Shown here: piece by piece, positions 35,098 through 42,755 of the stretch
Layout of the letters: each line of letters begins with the position of its first letter
Position numbering within the stretch: position 1 is the first letter of the stretch
Source of the DNA: Paraburkholderia adhaesiva
Lineage (GTDB): Bacteria > Pseudomonadota > Gammaproteobacteria > Burkholderiales > Burkholderiaceae
Length of the DNA stretch: 64,000 nucleotides
Reading direction: 5' to 3'
NCBI RefSeq assembly: GCF_021390575.1
Contig: NZ_JAJEJQ010000003.1
Coordinates: 426,001 to 490,000, forward strand
The notes under the pieces: model-generated
Told to the model about the DNA's origin: nothing
The model's input: only the letters and a program-made list of their open reading frames with translations
Database searches by the model: none
Translations under genes and position numbers: made by a program

Positions 35098-35461
35098 GCG
35101 AATCGGGGTCTTACGTTCCCGCTTTCTGTCCGTCTACGATCGCAGCACTTCCAGATGCGTCGAGTGTCGCGTGAAGGCGCATGCGACCGTTAGTCACCTG
35201 ATAACCGTCCGCAACCTTCCGCACAGAAAATTTGCGGAACATACCCTTTTTCTCGAGAGCTGGAGCATCCACCAGACTCGGGGTGGTTCACCAAACCCCG
35301 ATGGGTCAAATTTCAGCGGGCGTTGACGCATAGTGGGTATTCCTTCATGCGCCGTCGTGCATGCCGAGGGAAACCAACTATGCTGGCACTCCCTGTGGCT
35401 CACGCCACGTGTCAGGTCGTGGAAAACGTGCGGTGATGAAAGTACCGCGTTCGGAGAATTA
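35098..35461. other. 364-bp gap with atypical, less GC-rich sequence
   Basis: No intact gene. The composition resembles that of the following transpeptidase gene more than the core genome. The stretch around 35290-35325 (containing GGGTCAAATTTCAGC) recalls sequences next to transposase genes, but no transposase frame can be supported. Confidence 0.35.
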
Positions 35462-36265
35462 ATGACGGGTTACTCACGGGTTCGTCGAGGTATTGTGGTT
35501 AGCTCGCTCCTGGCGGCAGGAGCCGTAGCCGTTTTAGTTGTCGGTGCCGGTAACTCGCGCGCGGAACGCAGCGCGGACGGTATCCACCCTGTCGCCACGT
35601 CCTCCGCAGTCGCGACAACGTCTCCATTGCCTGTCGCATTAGATGTCGCGGCGACACATCCTGCGCCGTCCGCTTCTAGAGCGTCGGCATCGGTGGTGAT
35701 ACCTCCCGCAGGAACTCCCATGGCTCAAGCGATCAAATTGATCCAGGATCAAGCCGCTAGCGCCCTGGCTATGAACCCAGCCGTTGAGCCGCATGATGTG
35801 GTCGGTGGGCCCCCGGCATTTCCGGCGGGTTTTGACTTTAACTCAGCGACCCCGCCAGCGACTTCGCCGAGCGAGTGCACCAAGGCCCGGCGGATTATTT
35901 GTGTCGATAAAACGACTTACATTGCCACTATCTACGAAGGTGGTAAGCCGCAGTGGTCGTTTTATATTCGCCCGGGGGACACGCGTGGTACCCGGTATCA
36001 AACGGGGGAAGGCTACGGCCGTATTGCCAGCAAGAGTCGCAATCACGTGTCCACCGTCTATGGCACACCCATGCCGTATGCGATGTTCATTGCGTGGGAC
36101 AAATTCCCTGCTACTGGTGAAGCCTTCCATTTGTCGTACCAGTTCCAGACGGAAGGGTACTACGGGGCTAGCCACGGATGTATGGGGGTTGGTTCCGAAG
36201 TCGCCATGAAACGGCTATGGGACACCATCCCCAAAGGGACACGGGTATTCGTCTACCGCACTTGA
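35462..36265 (+). CDS. L,D-transpeptidase (YkuD-fold) with N-terminal membrane anchor
   Basis: A 267-residue envelope protein. A signal/anchor helix (about 12-32) precedes a Ser/Ala/Pro-rich linker (about 35-135) and a C-terminal catalytic domain (about 145-267) with VDKTTYIATIYEGGKPQW, YGRIASKSRN and active-site ASHGCMGVG, where Cys240 is the nucleophile. It crosslinks peptidoglycan (3-3 links) or attaches proteins to it. ATG follows GGAGA. Codon use is less GC-biased than in neighbours, and it lies beside a gene remnant and a palindromic element, suggesting acquisition by transfer. Confidence 0.82.
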   Translation: MTGYSRVRRGIVVSSLLAAGAVAVLVVGAGNSRAERSADGIHPVATSSAVATTSPLPVALDVAATHPAPSASRASASVVIPPAGTPMAQAIKLIQDQAASALAMNPAVEPHDVVGGPPAFPAGFDFNSATPPATSPSECTKARRIICVDKTTYIATIYEGGKPQWSFYIRPGDTRGTRYQTGEGYGRIASKSRNHVSTVYGTPMPYAMFIAWDKFPATGEAFHLSYQFQTEGYYGASHGCMGVGSEVAMKRLWDTIPKGTRVFVYRT

Positions 36266-36571
36266 ACGAGTCGTGACACGACATCGATAGTGCGTGTCTC
36301 AGCGATGGTGATCACCCGTTTCTGACGCGGACTTCACGCGAAGCACCGCGCCGTTCTTCAAGAAAAACCGGTGCGCGCGCCAGGTGCCCCGAAATCAAAA
36401 TCGGGCGAAATCGAGGACAGGCGGAGTTCGTTTGTGGATTCAACCGGTCGATGCAACACTCCAGCTGCTCACGCAGTTTTGATTGTGTTGCATCGACCGG
36501 TTGAATCCGCCAGGCCCGAACGGACATCCGTCGGCATTACATGGCCGCTGTGACTTTGCCGTGATGTGCCG
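36266..36571. other. 306-bp gap containing a palindromic mobile-element-like sequence
   Basis: It lies between the end of the transpeptidase gene and the end of the F420-reductase-like gene. Apart from the element at 36433-36508 no feature is seen. Confidence 0.5.
36433..36508. mobile_element. Tiny palindromic element with IS30-like ends (possible MITE or IS remnant)
   Basis: Two perfect 24-bp inverted repeats, 36436-36459 and 36485-36508, flank 25 bp. The arm has GATTCAACCGG, TCGATGCAACA in outside-to-inside order, preceded on the left by TGT. As I recall it, IS30's end has the same framework (TGTAGATTCAA.. then GGTCAACGCAACA). There is no room for a transposase, so it would be a miniature non-autonomous element or two ends left after internal deletion. 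No clear 2-3-bp target duplication is seen. Confidence 0.55.
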
Positions 36572-37171
36572 TTATTTGAACTTGAAGAGATCCTTGAAGA
36601 TCAGTTGAGCCCAGGTATTCCCCTTGGCCTGGACGAGCGCGCCGCCATCCTTGAGCGGCCCTAGCGCGATCGGCGCGAAACCGAGTTGTTCGGCCAGAGC
36701 TGCGACCGGTGCCACCGCATTTTCGTCATCGCTCGACAAAAACACGACGCGGCTTCCGCCATTCACGTTCGGATCAGCAGCCAGAACCGCAGCGGGCAGA
36801 TGGTTAAAGCCCTTTACGAACCTGGCGCCGGTAAACGCTTTGGCGACAAACGCGGACGACGGCTGACCTTCCAGGTCTTCAACGGAAACACCCAAAGCGT
36901 TTGTCGTGTCGATAATCGTCTTGCCCTGCCAGGTTGTGATCTGCTTCGCGACTTCGCGATGTTCCCAAAACGGAACTGCCAGGAAGATCGTGTCGGACGC
37001 GATTGCGTCTTGCAGCGTCCTGGGCACAACGGTGGGGCCGATCGCTTGCGCCTGCTGCATCAACGTCTCCGGAGGGCGCCGGCTTGCGACGGCCACCTCG
37101 ATGTCCTTCCTCGCAAACGCTCGGGCGAGTGCCTGGCCTACCGCGCCAAAGCCAATAATCGAATAGCTCAT
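36572..37171 (-). CDS. NADPH-dependent F420-reductase-like oxidoreductase
   Basis: A 199-residue Rossmann protein starting SYSIIGFGAVGQALARAFARKD (GxGxxG dinucleotide motif, residues 7-12). It continues with IFLAVPFWEH, IIDTTNALG and FVKGFNHLPAAVL, the pattern of the F420_oxidored (FNO-like) family. In bacteria without F420 such proteins use NADP(H), with unknown substrates. Its leader contains a degenerate copy of the TGGATCACTGATCCA operator found twice in the adjacent tetR-SDR intergenic region, so it probably belongs to the same regulon. Confidence 0.82.
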   Translation of the reverse strand: MSYSIIGFGAVGQALARAFARKDIEVAVASRRPPETLMQQAQAIGPTVVPRTLQDAIASDTIFLAVPFWEHREVAKQITTWQGKTIIDTTNALGVSVEDLEGQPSSAFVAKAFTGARFVKGFNHLPAAVLAADPNVNGGSRVVFLSSDDENAVAPVAALAEQLGFAPIALGPLKDGGALVQAKGNTWAQLIFKDLFKFK

Positions 37172-37190
37172 GCTAACTCTCCATTAAAAA

Positions 37191-37205
37191 TTGATCAGGA
37201 ATCCA
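37191..37205 (-). promoter_or_regulatory. Third, degenerate TetR operator before the F420-reductase-like gene
   Basis: On the minus strand TGGATTCCTGATCAA matches TGGATCACTGATCCA at 12 of 15 positions, 19 bp before the start codon. Confidence 0.45.
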
Positions 37206-37275
37206 TATTTATAGACAGAATCAGGACCATCTTCGTCAAGTTTGCAGGCCCTTCGAAACGCTTTTCGGCGCGATT

Positions 37276-38010
37276 TCAGATGGCCGAGAAGCCGCCGTCG
37301 ACTGACAATTCCACTCCATTCACGAAGCTCGAATCGTCTGAAGCAAGAAACAGCGCGACCGTCGCAATTTCCTCAGGACGACCCATCTTTCCCCGCGGGA
37401 TTAGCGATTCGAACATCTGCTTCGCCTCCTCGGTGAGAACCTGGTCCTGCATTGGTGTGGCGATCGGCCCCGGGCTCAACACGTTCACCCGGATATTCCT
37501 GCCCTTCAGTTCGTTAAGCCAGGTGCGTGCGAATGAGCGCAACGCCGCCTTGCTCGCTGAATACACGCCGTAACCTGGAAAACCTTTCACCGACGCAACC
37601 GATCCGGTCATGAAGATCGATCCGCCATCGTTGAACAGCGGCAACGCCTTCTGAACCGCAAACAGCGTTCCGCGCGTATTCAGATCGAAGATCGCATCGA
37701 AATGCTGCTCGGTAATCTCGCCCAGCGGGACGGCTTCGCCCGTGCCAGCGCTCGCGAACAGGACGTCGATCTTGCCCTTTTCCCGCTTGACCGTATCGAA
37801 CAGGCGATCGAGGTCGTCCAGCCTCGACGCGTCGCCGCGCACGCCGGTCACGTTCCGGCCAATCAGCTTGACGGCCTCGTCGAGCGTCTCCTGCCTTCGG
37901 CCCGTGATGAAAACATAGGCGCCTTCTTCAACGAACCGTCTGGCGCTCGCCAGCGCCATGCCGCTCGATCCGCCCGTGATGACCGCTACCTTACCGTCCA
38001 GCTTTCCCAT
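37276..38010 (-). CDS. SDR-family oxidoreductase
   Basis: A 244-residue classical SDR: cofactor motif ITGGSSGMALASARRF, ASAGTGEAVPLGEI, YSASKAALRSF (catalytic Tyr/Lys) and C-terminal VDGGFSAI. The glycine motif has Met-Ala where Ile-Gly is usual (SSGMALA). The start at 38010 has AAGGAG. It is divergent from a TetR gene with two perfect operators between them, and 104 bp upstream of the F420-reductase-like gene on the same strand. Role probably in detoxifying or reducing a small carbonyl compound; substrate unknown. Confidence 0.87.
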   Translation of the reverse strand: MGKLDGKVAVITGGSSGMALASARRFVEEGAYVFITGRRQETLDEAVKLIGRNVTGVRGDASRLDDLDRLFDTVKREKGKIDVLFASAGTGEAVPLGEITEQHFDAIFDLNTRGTLFAVQKALPLFNDGGSIFMTGSVASVKGFPGYGVYSASKAALRSFARTWLNELKGRNIRVNVLSPGPIATPMQDQVLTEEAKQMFESLIPRGKMGRPEEIATVALFLASDDSSFVNGVELSVDGGFSAI

Positions 38011-38075
38011 GACTGCTCCTTTCGTGATGCTGTCCTGCGCCTCGGTTCCCATTTGCACAAATGTGCTGTATCTTG

Positions 38076-38123
38076 TGGATCACTGATCCAGATACATGTT
38101 CATTTATATGGATCACTGATCCA
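38076..38123. promoter_or_regulatory. Two identical TetR-type operators
   Basis: TGGATCACTGATCCA, a perfect palindrome (TGGATCA-C-TGATCCA), occurs at 38076-38090 and 38109-38123, with centres 33 bp apart (about three helical turns). They fill the SDR-tetR intergenic space and are ideally placed to repress both genes. A further small palindrome GCACAAATGTGC lies at 38055-38066. Confidence 0.8.
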
Positions 38124-38139
38124 ATTGTCAAGAAAATCC

Positions 38140-38715
38140 ATGCGCGCCGACGCCAGAAAAAATTACAGCCATCTACTTGAAGTCGCGCGCGACGTCGTCG
38201 CCGAGCATGGAGCAGACGCGTCCATGCGAGATATCGCCCGCCGGGCCAATGTCGGGTTGGCCACACTGCTTCGCCACTTCCCGACGCGAGAAGCCTTGTT
38301 CGAAGCGCTGCTGCGTATGAAGGTGGACGAACTGATAGAGCAGGCAGCCGAACTCGAGACATCAAGTCCACCGGACGAAGCGCTGGTGTCCTGGTTTAGC
38401 GAAGGGATGGCATTCGTTCGTACCTATAGCGGCATTTGCGCCTTGTTTGCGACGGCGCACGCGGACCCGGACTCCGCGCTTCACGCTTCGAGCACAGCGC
38501 TGCGTTCAGCGGGCGCGCGACTACTGCGCCGTGCTCAGGCCGAGGGAACGGCGCGCGCCGATATGGATGGGGTTGACCTGTTCGCCCTGATGTCGGCGCT
38601 CGGCTGGGCCGTTGGCCAACCCGCATTCGCGCCACGGGGGGATCATCTCTTTCACGTTATTACGAGCGCCATCCTGACAAATCGGTCGAGCGACGATGTC
38701 AAGAATGCGAAGTAG
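38140..38715 (+). CDS. TetR-family repressor of the SDR unit
   Basis: A 191-residue protein with N-terminal helix-turn-helix (about 8-55: LEVARDVVAEHGADASMRDIA, then ANVGLATLLRHFPTREALFEA) and a helical ligand-binding domain. The start MRADARKN immediately follows two exact operators. Divergent from the SDR gene, so local autorepression and repression of the SDR are likely, relieved by an unknown small molecule. Confidence 0.9.
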   Translation: MRADARKNYSHLLEVARDVVAEHGADASMRDIARRANVGLATLLRHFPTREALFEALLRMKVDELIEQAAELETSSPPDEALVSWFSEGMAFVRTYSGICALFATAHADPDSALHASSTALRSAGARLLRRAQAEGTARADMDGVDLFALMSALGWAVGQPAFAPRGDHLFHVITSAILTNRSSDDVKNAK

Positions 38716-39061
38716 CAGAGTGCGAATGGCCGTGTCGGGTGTTTGAGCGGCTGTTGACGAAGGCGATGAGACGTTGAAGCGGCTGAGCCGTTGTACTACC
38801 CGGCGACCGCACATGGCCGGCAGCCGTCGGTTCGCCACCGGGTGCCTTCCATCAAGCTTGGGTTTGTTCCGGCATCTCCGGTGCACCATTGCGCCCCGGA
38901 AGCCAGTGTGGTCGCCGTCATCCGTGAGTCCCGATTCGATGCTGACCACTCCGAAGATGTAGCTCTTTTTCGACGCCTGCCAGTCGTACATTTGCATCAC
39001 GTCGAGCGACGTTGTGTCCGCGACGAGCCGGGCGACGCCACGCCAGATATCCTCGCAAAAT
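38716..39061. other. 346-bp gap, no intact gene; possible decayed minus-strand frame
   Basis: A minus-strand frame across 38760-39060 has locally gene-like sequence (for example LDVMQMYDWQASKKSYIFG) but no start signal, an abrupt junction with the epoxide-hydrolase 3' end and no recognisable family. It may be a fragment. Confidence 0.3.
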
Positions 39062-40144
39062 TCAGGACGCTCGCACGAGCGACGGATGCCCCAGCGCGAT
39101 CGCCCGTCGCAGGTCCCGCGCATATTGCTCCGGCTGCTCCCACGCTGCAAAGTGGCCACCGTTCTCGTGCTCGATGAATTCCTGAACGTTGACGAACCGC
39201 GAAGCGAACCCGCGCGGTGCGAGCTTGATGTCGTGCGCGAACGCGCTGAGTACCGTGGGCGTCTGCACGTACGGAGCCGGCGGCGTGAACTCGACATACG
39301 GCGCGAAAGATGTCCCGATCGTGCCCGTGAACCAGTAGGCGCTAATCCAGGTCAGTAGATCGTCTTCGGAGAACGGAATGTCCGACCAGCTCCGCAGCTT
39401 CTCGACAAGCCACGCGGCAAGACCTGCCGGTGAGTCCATGAGAGCGGGCGCGACGGTATGGGGTTTCGTCGACTGCTGCGCGATGTACCCGCCCTCCCTT
39501 CGTTGCCAGACCGCGACGGCATCGAGGTAGCGGAACGCCTCCGGGTCCAGCGTCGATCGGTCCGCGAACACCGCGTGCAATGGTGAGATGTTCGTCAGAT
39601 GCAGTGCCGCGATCCGGTCCGGATGCATCGCGGCGAGCTGTTCAGCGACGTCTGCCCCGAAGTCGCCGGCCGAAACGATGTACCGGTCATGCCCGAGCGA
39701 GTCCATCGCATCGGCAATGAGCGATGCCATTGCGACGCCAGTCATTCCCGGCTTCGTCAGCTCGTACGCAAACGGGAAGCCTGGCAGAGCCGGTACGACA
39801 ACATGCACATCATCCAGCAGAGGCAGTACGCGCTCAAACCGAAGCACCGAGTCGGGCCAACCGTGTAGCAGGACCACGGCGGGAGCATCGGGGAGGGCAG
39901 CGCGTTGATGCACGACGCGAAGCGCCCGGTCGCCAGCGCCAACCGACTCCCACGGCAAGTTGAGGATGCGAGCCTCGTGAGTTCGCCAGTCGTAACGATG
40001 ACGCCAAAAATCGAGCAGATTGGCGAGAAAGTCAGCATCGGTCCCGCGTTCCCAACCTACACCTCGCGGAAGTCCTGGCCGTCGCGTCGCCGCGAGTCTT
40101 CTGTACAGATCGTCGTCGGAAATCGGGCGAAGAGGAAGTGACAT
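39062..40144 (-). CDS. Epoxide hydrolase, alpha/beta-hydrolase with EHN N-terminal domain
   Basis: A 360-residue protein. The EHN region (about 1-85, FLANLLDFWRHRYDWRTHEARIL) is followed by an alpha/beta-hydrolase core with oxyanion motif LLHGWPDSVLRF, nucleophile Asp in SAGDFGADVAEQ and catalytic His in ENGGHFAAWEQP. It opens epoxides to diols, probably for detoxification. The start at 40144 is the usual N-terminus; upstream codons overlap operators. Divergent from a TetR gene. Confidence 0.88.
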   Translation of the reverse strand: MSLPLRPISDDDLYRRLAATRRPGLPRGVGWERGTDADFLANLLDFWRHRYDWRTHEARILNLPWESVGAGDRALRVVHQRAALPDAPAVVLLHGWPDSVLRFERVLPLLDDVHVVVPALPGFPFAYELTKPGMTGVAMASLIADAMDSLGHDRYIVSAGDFGADVAEQLAAMHPDRIAALHLTNISPLHAVFADRSTLDPEAFRYLDAVAVWQRREGGYIAQQSTKPHTVAPALMDSPAGLAAWLVEKLRSWSDIPFSEDDLLTWISAYWFTGTIGTSFAPYVEFTPPAPYVQTPTVLSAFAHDIKLAPRGFASRFVNVQEFIEHENGGHFAAWEQPEQYARDLRRAIALGHPSLVRAS

Positions 40145-40167
40145 GTCCGCGAGCTCAAACAAAGAGA

Positions 40168-40212
40168 ATGTGTACGACGATACACATAAGTGATGTGTAC
40201 AGCAATACACAT
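40168..40212. promoter_or_regulatory. Two 20-bp TetR-type operators between the epoxide hydrolase and tetR genes
   Basis: ATGTGTACGACGATACACAT (40168-40187) and ATGTGTACAGCAATACACAT (40193-40212) share perfect 7-bp arms ATGTGTA/TACACAT around a 6-bp spacer, with centres 25 bp apart. They cover the short divergent promoter region, so one repressor could control both genes. Confidence 0.8.
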
Positions 40213-40231
40213 TTCTGTATTCGCGTGTACC

Positions 40232-40837
40232 ATGACCGAAAAAGACGATGTGGCTAGCGTGAAAACCAAAACTGCACGACCGAAGGACGCTGTCCGAACC
40301 CGTGAGCGCATTCTTGCGGCGGCACGGCGCGAGTTCGCCCGAGTCGGGTTCGCCGGGACCAAGGTCCGCGAGATCGCCGCCGCGGCGAATGTGTCACCCA
40401 ATCTCATCACCCGATACTTCGGAGGCAAGGATGGACTTTTTGTGGCCGCGACTGAGGTCCATCTGAAGCTCGAGACGCTGTCCGACGGCCCCCGCGAGTC
40501 AATAGGGCGCCGGATGGCCGAGGGCATCGTCACCCGGTGGACGATGATGGAGGGAGAGGATCCGCTCCTCGTATTGCTGCGCGCCGCGGGCGAGCGCCGC
40601 GAAGCCGCAGAGACCCTGGCGAAGTTCCTCGACGAAGAGTCGCTCGAACCGTTCCGACAGCAGTTGCTTCGCTATGGCATGACGGACGACGAGGCCACTG
40701 CTCGTGCCCGCGCGGTCGACATTCTCGTCATCGGGATTTCCGCGCGGCTTCGCGTACTCCGCGACGACCTTGGCGACACCGATGAATTGAAGCAGTGGAT
40801 CGGAACCACTATCCAGCGACTGGTGGACGGACCGTAG
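40232..40837 (+). CDS. TetR-family repressor of the epoxide hydrolase
   Basis: A 201-residue protein. The N-terminal helix-turn-helix is at about 20-65 (RERILAAARREFARVGFAGTKVREIA then VSPNLITRYFGGKDGLF), followed by a helical regulatory domain. The start MTEKDD lies 20 bp after the second operator. Divergent organisation and duplicated palindromes indicate control of itself and the hydrolase. Confidence 0.9.
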   Translation: MTEKDDVASVKTKTARPKDAVRTRERILAAARREFARVGFAGTKVREIAAAANVSPNLITRYFGGKDGLFVAATEVHLKLETLSDGPRESIGRRMAEGIVTRWTMMEGEDPLLVLLRAAGERREAAETLAKFLDEESLEPFRQQLLRYGMTDDEATARARAVDILVIGISARLRVLRDDLGDTDELKQWIGTTIQRLVDGP

Positions 40838-41055
40838 AACACGGTCGCCCCGGCCGACATCGACCCGCAAGCGCGCTCCGGGAAATCCATTTTTCCACTC
40901 TGGGCGATTTCGTCGGTTCGGAGATCAGCGATGGGTCATCCGGATCGTTATGCTCAGCCGGTTTTACGACCTACGGTCGTACTGGATCGGTCAGCACGCT
41001 GCCGGTGTGCCGTACCAGGCGTGTGGCGACGGAAAGTCGTGCACAATACCCACCC

Positions 41056-41301
41056 ATGCAAGTCCCAGACCTTGAACGCCTTGTCACCGTCACGATGCCC
41101 TTTGGCAAATACAAAGGCCGGCTCATCGCCGACCTCCCCGGGCACTACCTCAACTGGTTCGCGCGAGAAGGGTTCCCGAGGGGCGAACTCGGCCAACTGC
41201 TCGCTTTGATGCAAGAGATGGACCATAACGGCCTGAGGCACTTGCTCGAACCGCTGACCAAACGCGGACAGCGCCAATCAGGCGCTACCGAAACGTCGTA
41301 A
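41056..41301 (+). CDS. DUF3820-family small protein
   Basis: An 81-residue protein with the DUF3820 signature MPFGKYKGRLIADLPGHYL and then WFAREGFPRGELGQLLALM. Members are sometimes labelled quorum-sensing-regulated virulence-factor-like, but the biochemical role is unknown. The G-KYKG motif resembles part of some exonuclease-associated domains. No partner is evident nearby. Confidence 0.85.
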   Translation: MQVPDLERLVTVTMPFGKYKGRLIADLPGHYLNWFAREGFPRGELGQLLALMQEMDHNGLRHLLEPLTKRGQRQSGATETS

Positions 41302-41561
41302 CACTCCGGCTCGCCGGGTCGATCAGGCGGTGTCCGCCGATCGTGACCGGCGACAGCCGACCCGTTGCGGACGCTGGGTCCGAGGTGACAACGGTGGCTC
41401 TTTTGGGTGCTCAACAGCCATCTGCACGTTCGCGTATCGGGCTTGCGAGACCAATCAGATCCCGCCGCCCGTTCAACACCATTGCCTCAGCAGAACCAGC
41501 AATGAGTCGAATTCCACGATCGGCCGCTCAGCCCGGCTACACCGGGTAGGTGCCGCATGAA

Positions 41562-42647
41562 TCAGAAGAAGTGCCGAAGACCAACGCGGGACACGAACTG
41601 TTTATCCGTCGACGAGGGGCCCATCGTGGCGATCGATGCGACCGTGCCCGTTGCTCCGCCGGCCTTTTGTCCCGCGAGTTCGAGATAGACATCGGTCTGC
41701 TTCGACAACTGATAGTCGGCAGCCAGGTTCATCGAATACCAATGGGAATCTTCGAGCTTGTCGTAAGACACCTTGGCGGACAGAGAGACATCAGGCATCA
41801 GCCGATAGTCGCCGCCGAGGTGTACGACCTGGTCGGTCTCCGAGTGGCCATTCAGTTGCAACTGGGTATTCGTATAAATTGCCGAAGCGCGCCAGTTGCC
41901 GAACGAGTACATGCCCGCTGCACCAAGGATGCGCTGATTGTCGACCAGCAGCACCGTCGCCGGTGTCATCCGCAGCCCGAGCAACGTCGGCGCGCCCGTC
42001 AATCCCGCGTACACCGGTGCCTTGTTGATGTCGGTCACCACGAGCGCTCCGGAAAACGGTCCGTAGCTATATTGGACGTTACCGCTATACGCACGCCCTT
42101 CATTGGTCGATGCGCTGCCGGCGTTCTGGCCAAACGAATACATCGCGCCGAAGGTCAGTCCCCCGAAGCTCGCGCTGTTGAACTGCACTGAGTTGTTCAG
42201 GCGCTCGCCCGACGTGCGATCGAGGTCCGCATTCTGGAACACCATGATGCCGCCATTGAGGAACGGCGCCATGTATCGCTCGAGTTGAAGCGTGTAGTCG
42301 TACTGACGACCGAGAGAGACATCGCCGATGCCGGACTTCCCGAGACCCACGTACGCCTGCTTGCCGAAAATCAGGCCTTGACCCATGGCACCCGTGTTTA
42401 GCGAAAAGCCGTTCTCGAGTTTGAAGAAGGAGCGCCAGCCACCGCCGAGATCCTCAGTACCGGTGAAACCGAGGGCGTTGGCTTTGTTGATGCCATCCTG
42501 CATCTTGACCACCGAATGGCCCAGAACGTTGCTGATGTAGCTGATGCCGTTGTCGACGCTACCGTAGATCGTCACCGACGACTGAGCAAAGGCCCCGACG
42601 CCGATCGATTGAAGCATCAACATTGCAGCGATGTGGTGTCTCTTCAT
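41562..42647 (-). CDS. Outer-membrane porin (trimeric general type), cluster-associated
   Basis: A 361-residue porin with signal peptide MKRHHIAAMLMLQSIGVGAFA, mature start QSSVTIYGSVDNGISYI and C-terminal strand GLRHFF. Internal porin features include FGKQAYVGLG and GDVSLGRQYDY. It differs from the 26.4-kb porin and lies downstream of an MFS transporter and two amide hydrolases on the same strand, so it probably brings their substrate through the outer membrane. A hairpin with a T-tract separates it from the MFS gene. AGGAAAA ribosome site. Confidence 0.93.
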   Translation of the reverse strand: MKRHHIAAMLMLQSIGVGAFAQSSVTIYGSVDNGISYISNVLGHSVVKMQDGINKANALGFTGTEDLGGGWRSFFKLENGFSLNTGAMGQGLIFGKQAYVGLGKSGIGDVSLGRQYDYTLQLERYMAPFLNGGIMVFQNADLDRTSGERLNNSVQFNSASFGGLTFGAMYSFGQNAGSASTNEGRAYSGNVQYSYGPFSGALVVTDINKAPVYAGLTGAPTLLGLRMTPATVLLVDNQRILGAAGMYSFGNWRASAIYTNTQLQLNGHSETDQVVHLGGDYRLMPDVSLSAKVSYDKLEDSHWYSMNLAADYQLSKQTDVYLELAGQKAGGATGTVASIATMGPSSTDKQFVSRVGLRHFF

Positions 42648-42675
42648 TTGTTTTCCTGACGACGTTCGATAATTC

Positions 42676-42713
42676 AAAAAAAACAGGTGCCCTTAGCGGG
42701 CGATGGGCCCGCT
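42676..42713 (-). terminator. Hairpin with T-tract between the MFS and porin genes
   Basis: Minus-strand AGCGGGC-loop-GCCCGCT (42695-42713) is followed, after about 11 nt, by eight T (42676-42683). The T-tract is a little far from the stem, so partial termination or attenuation is as likely as full stop. Confidence 0.5.
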
Positions 42714-42755
42714 GGATCGTTTCTGCTGGATTGGGATGGCTATGCAGCCGGCAGG

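Noticed and set aside
35194..35403. Minus-strand frame possibly from a transposon
   Set aside because: Short, no recognisable transposase motif; only the general sequence flavour suggests an IS-associated origin.
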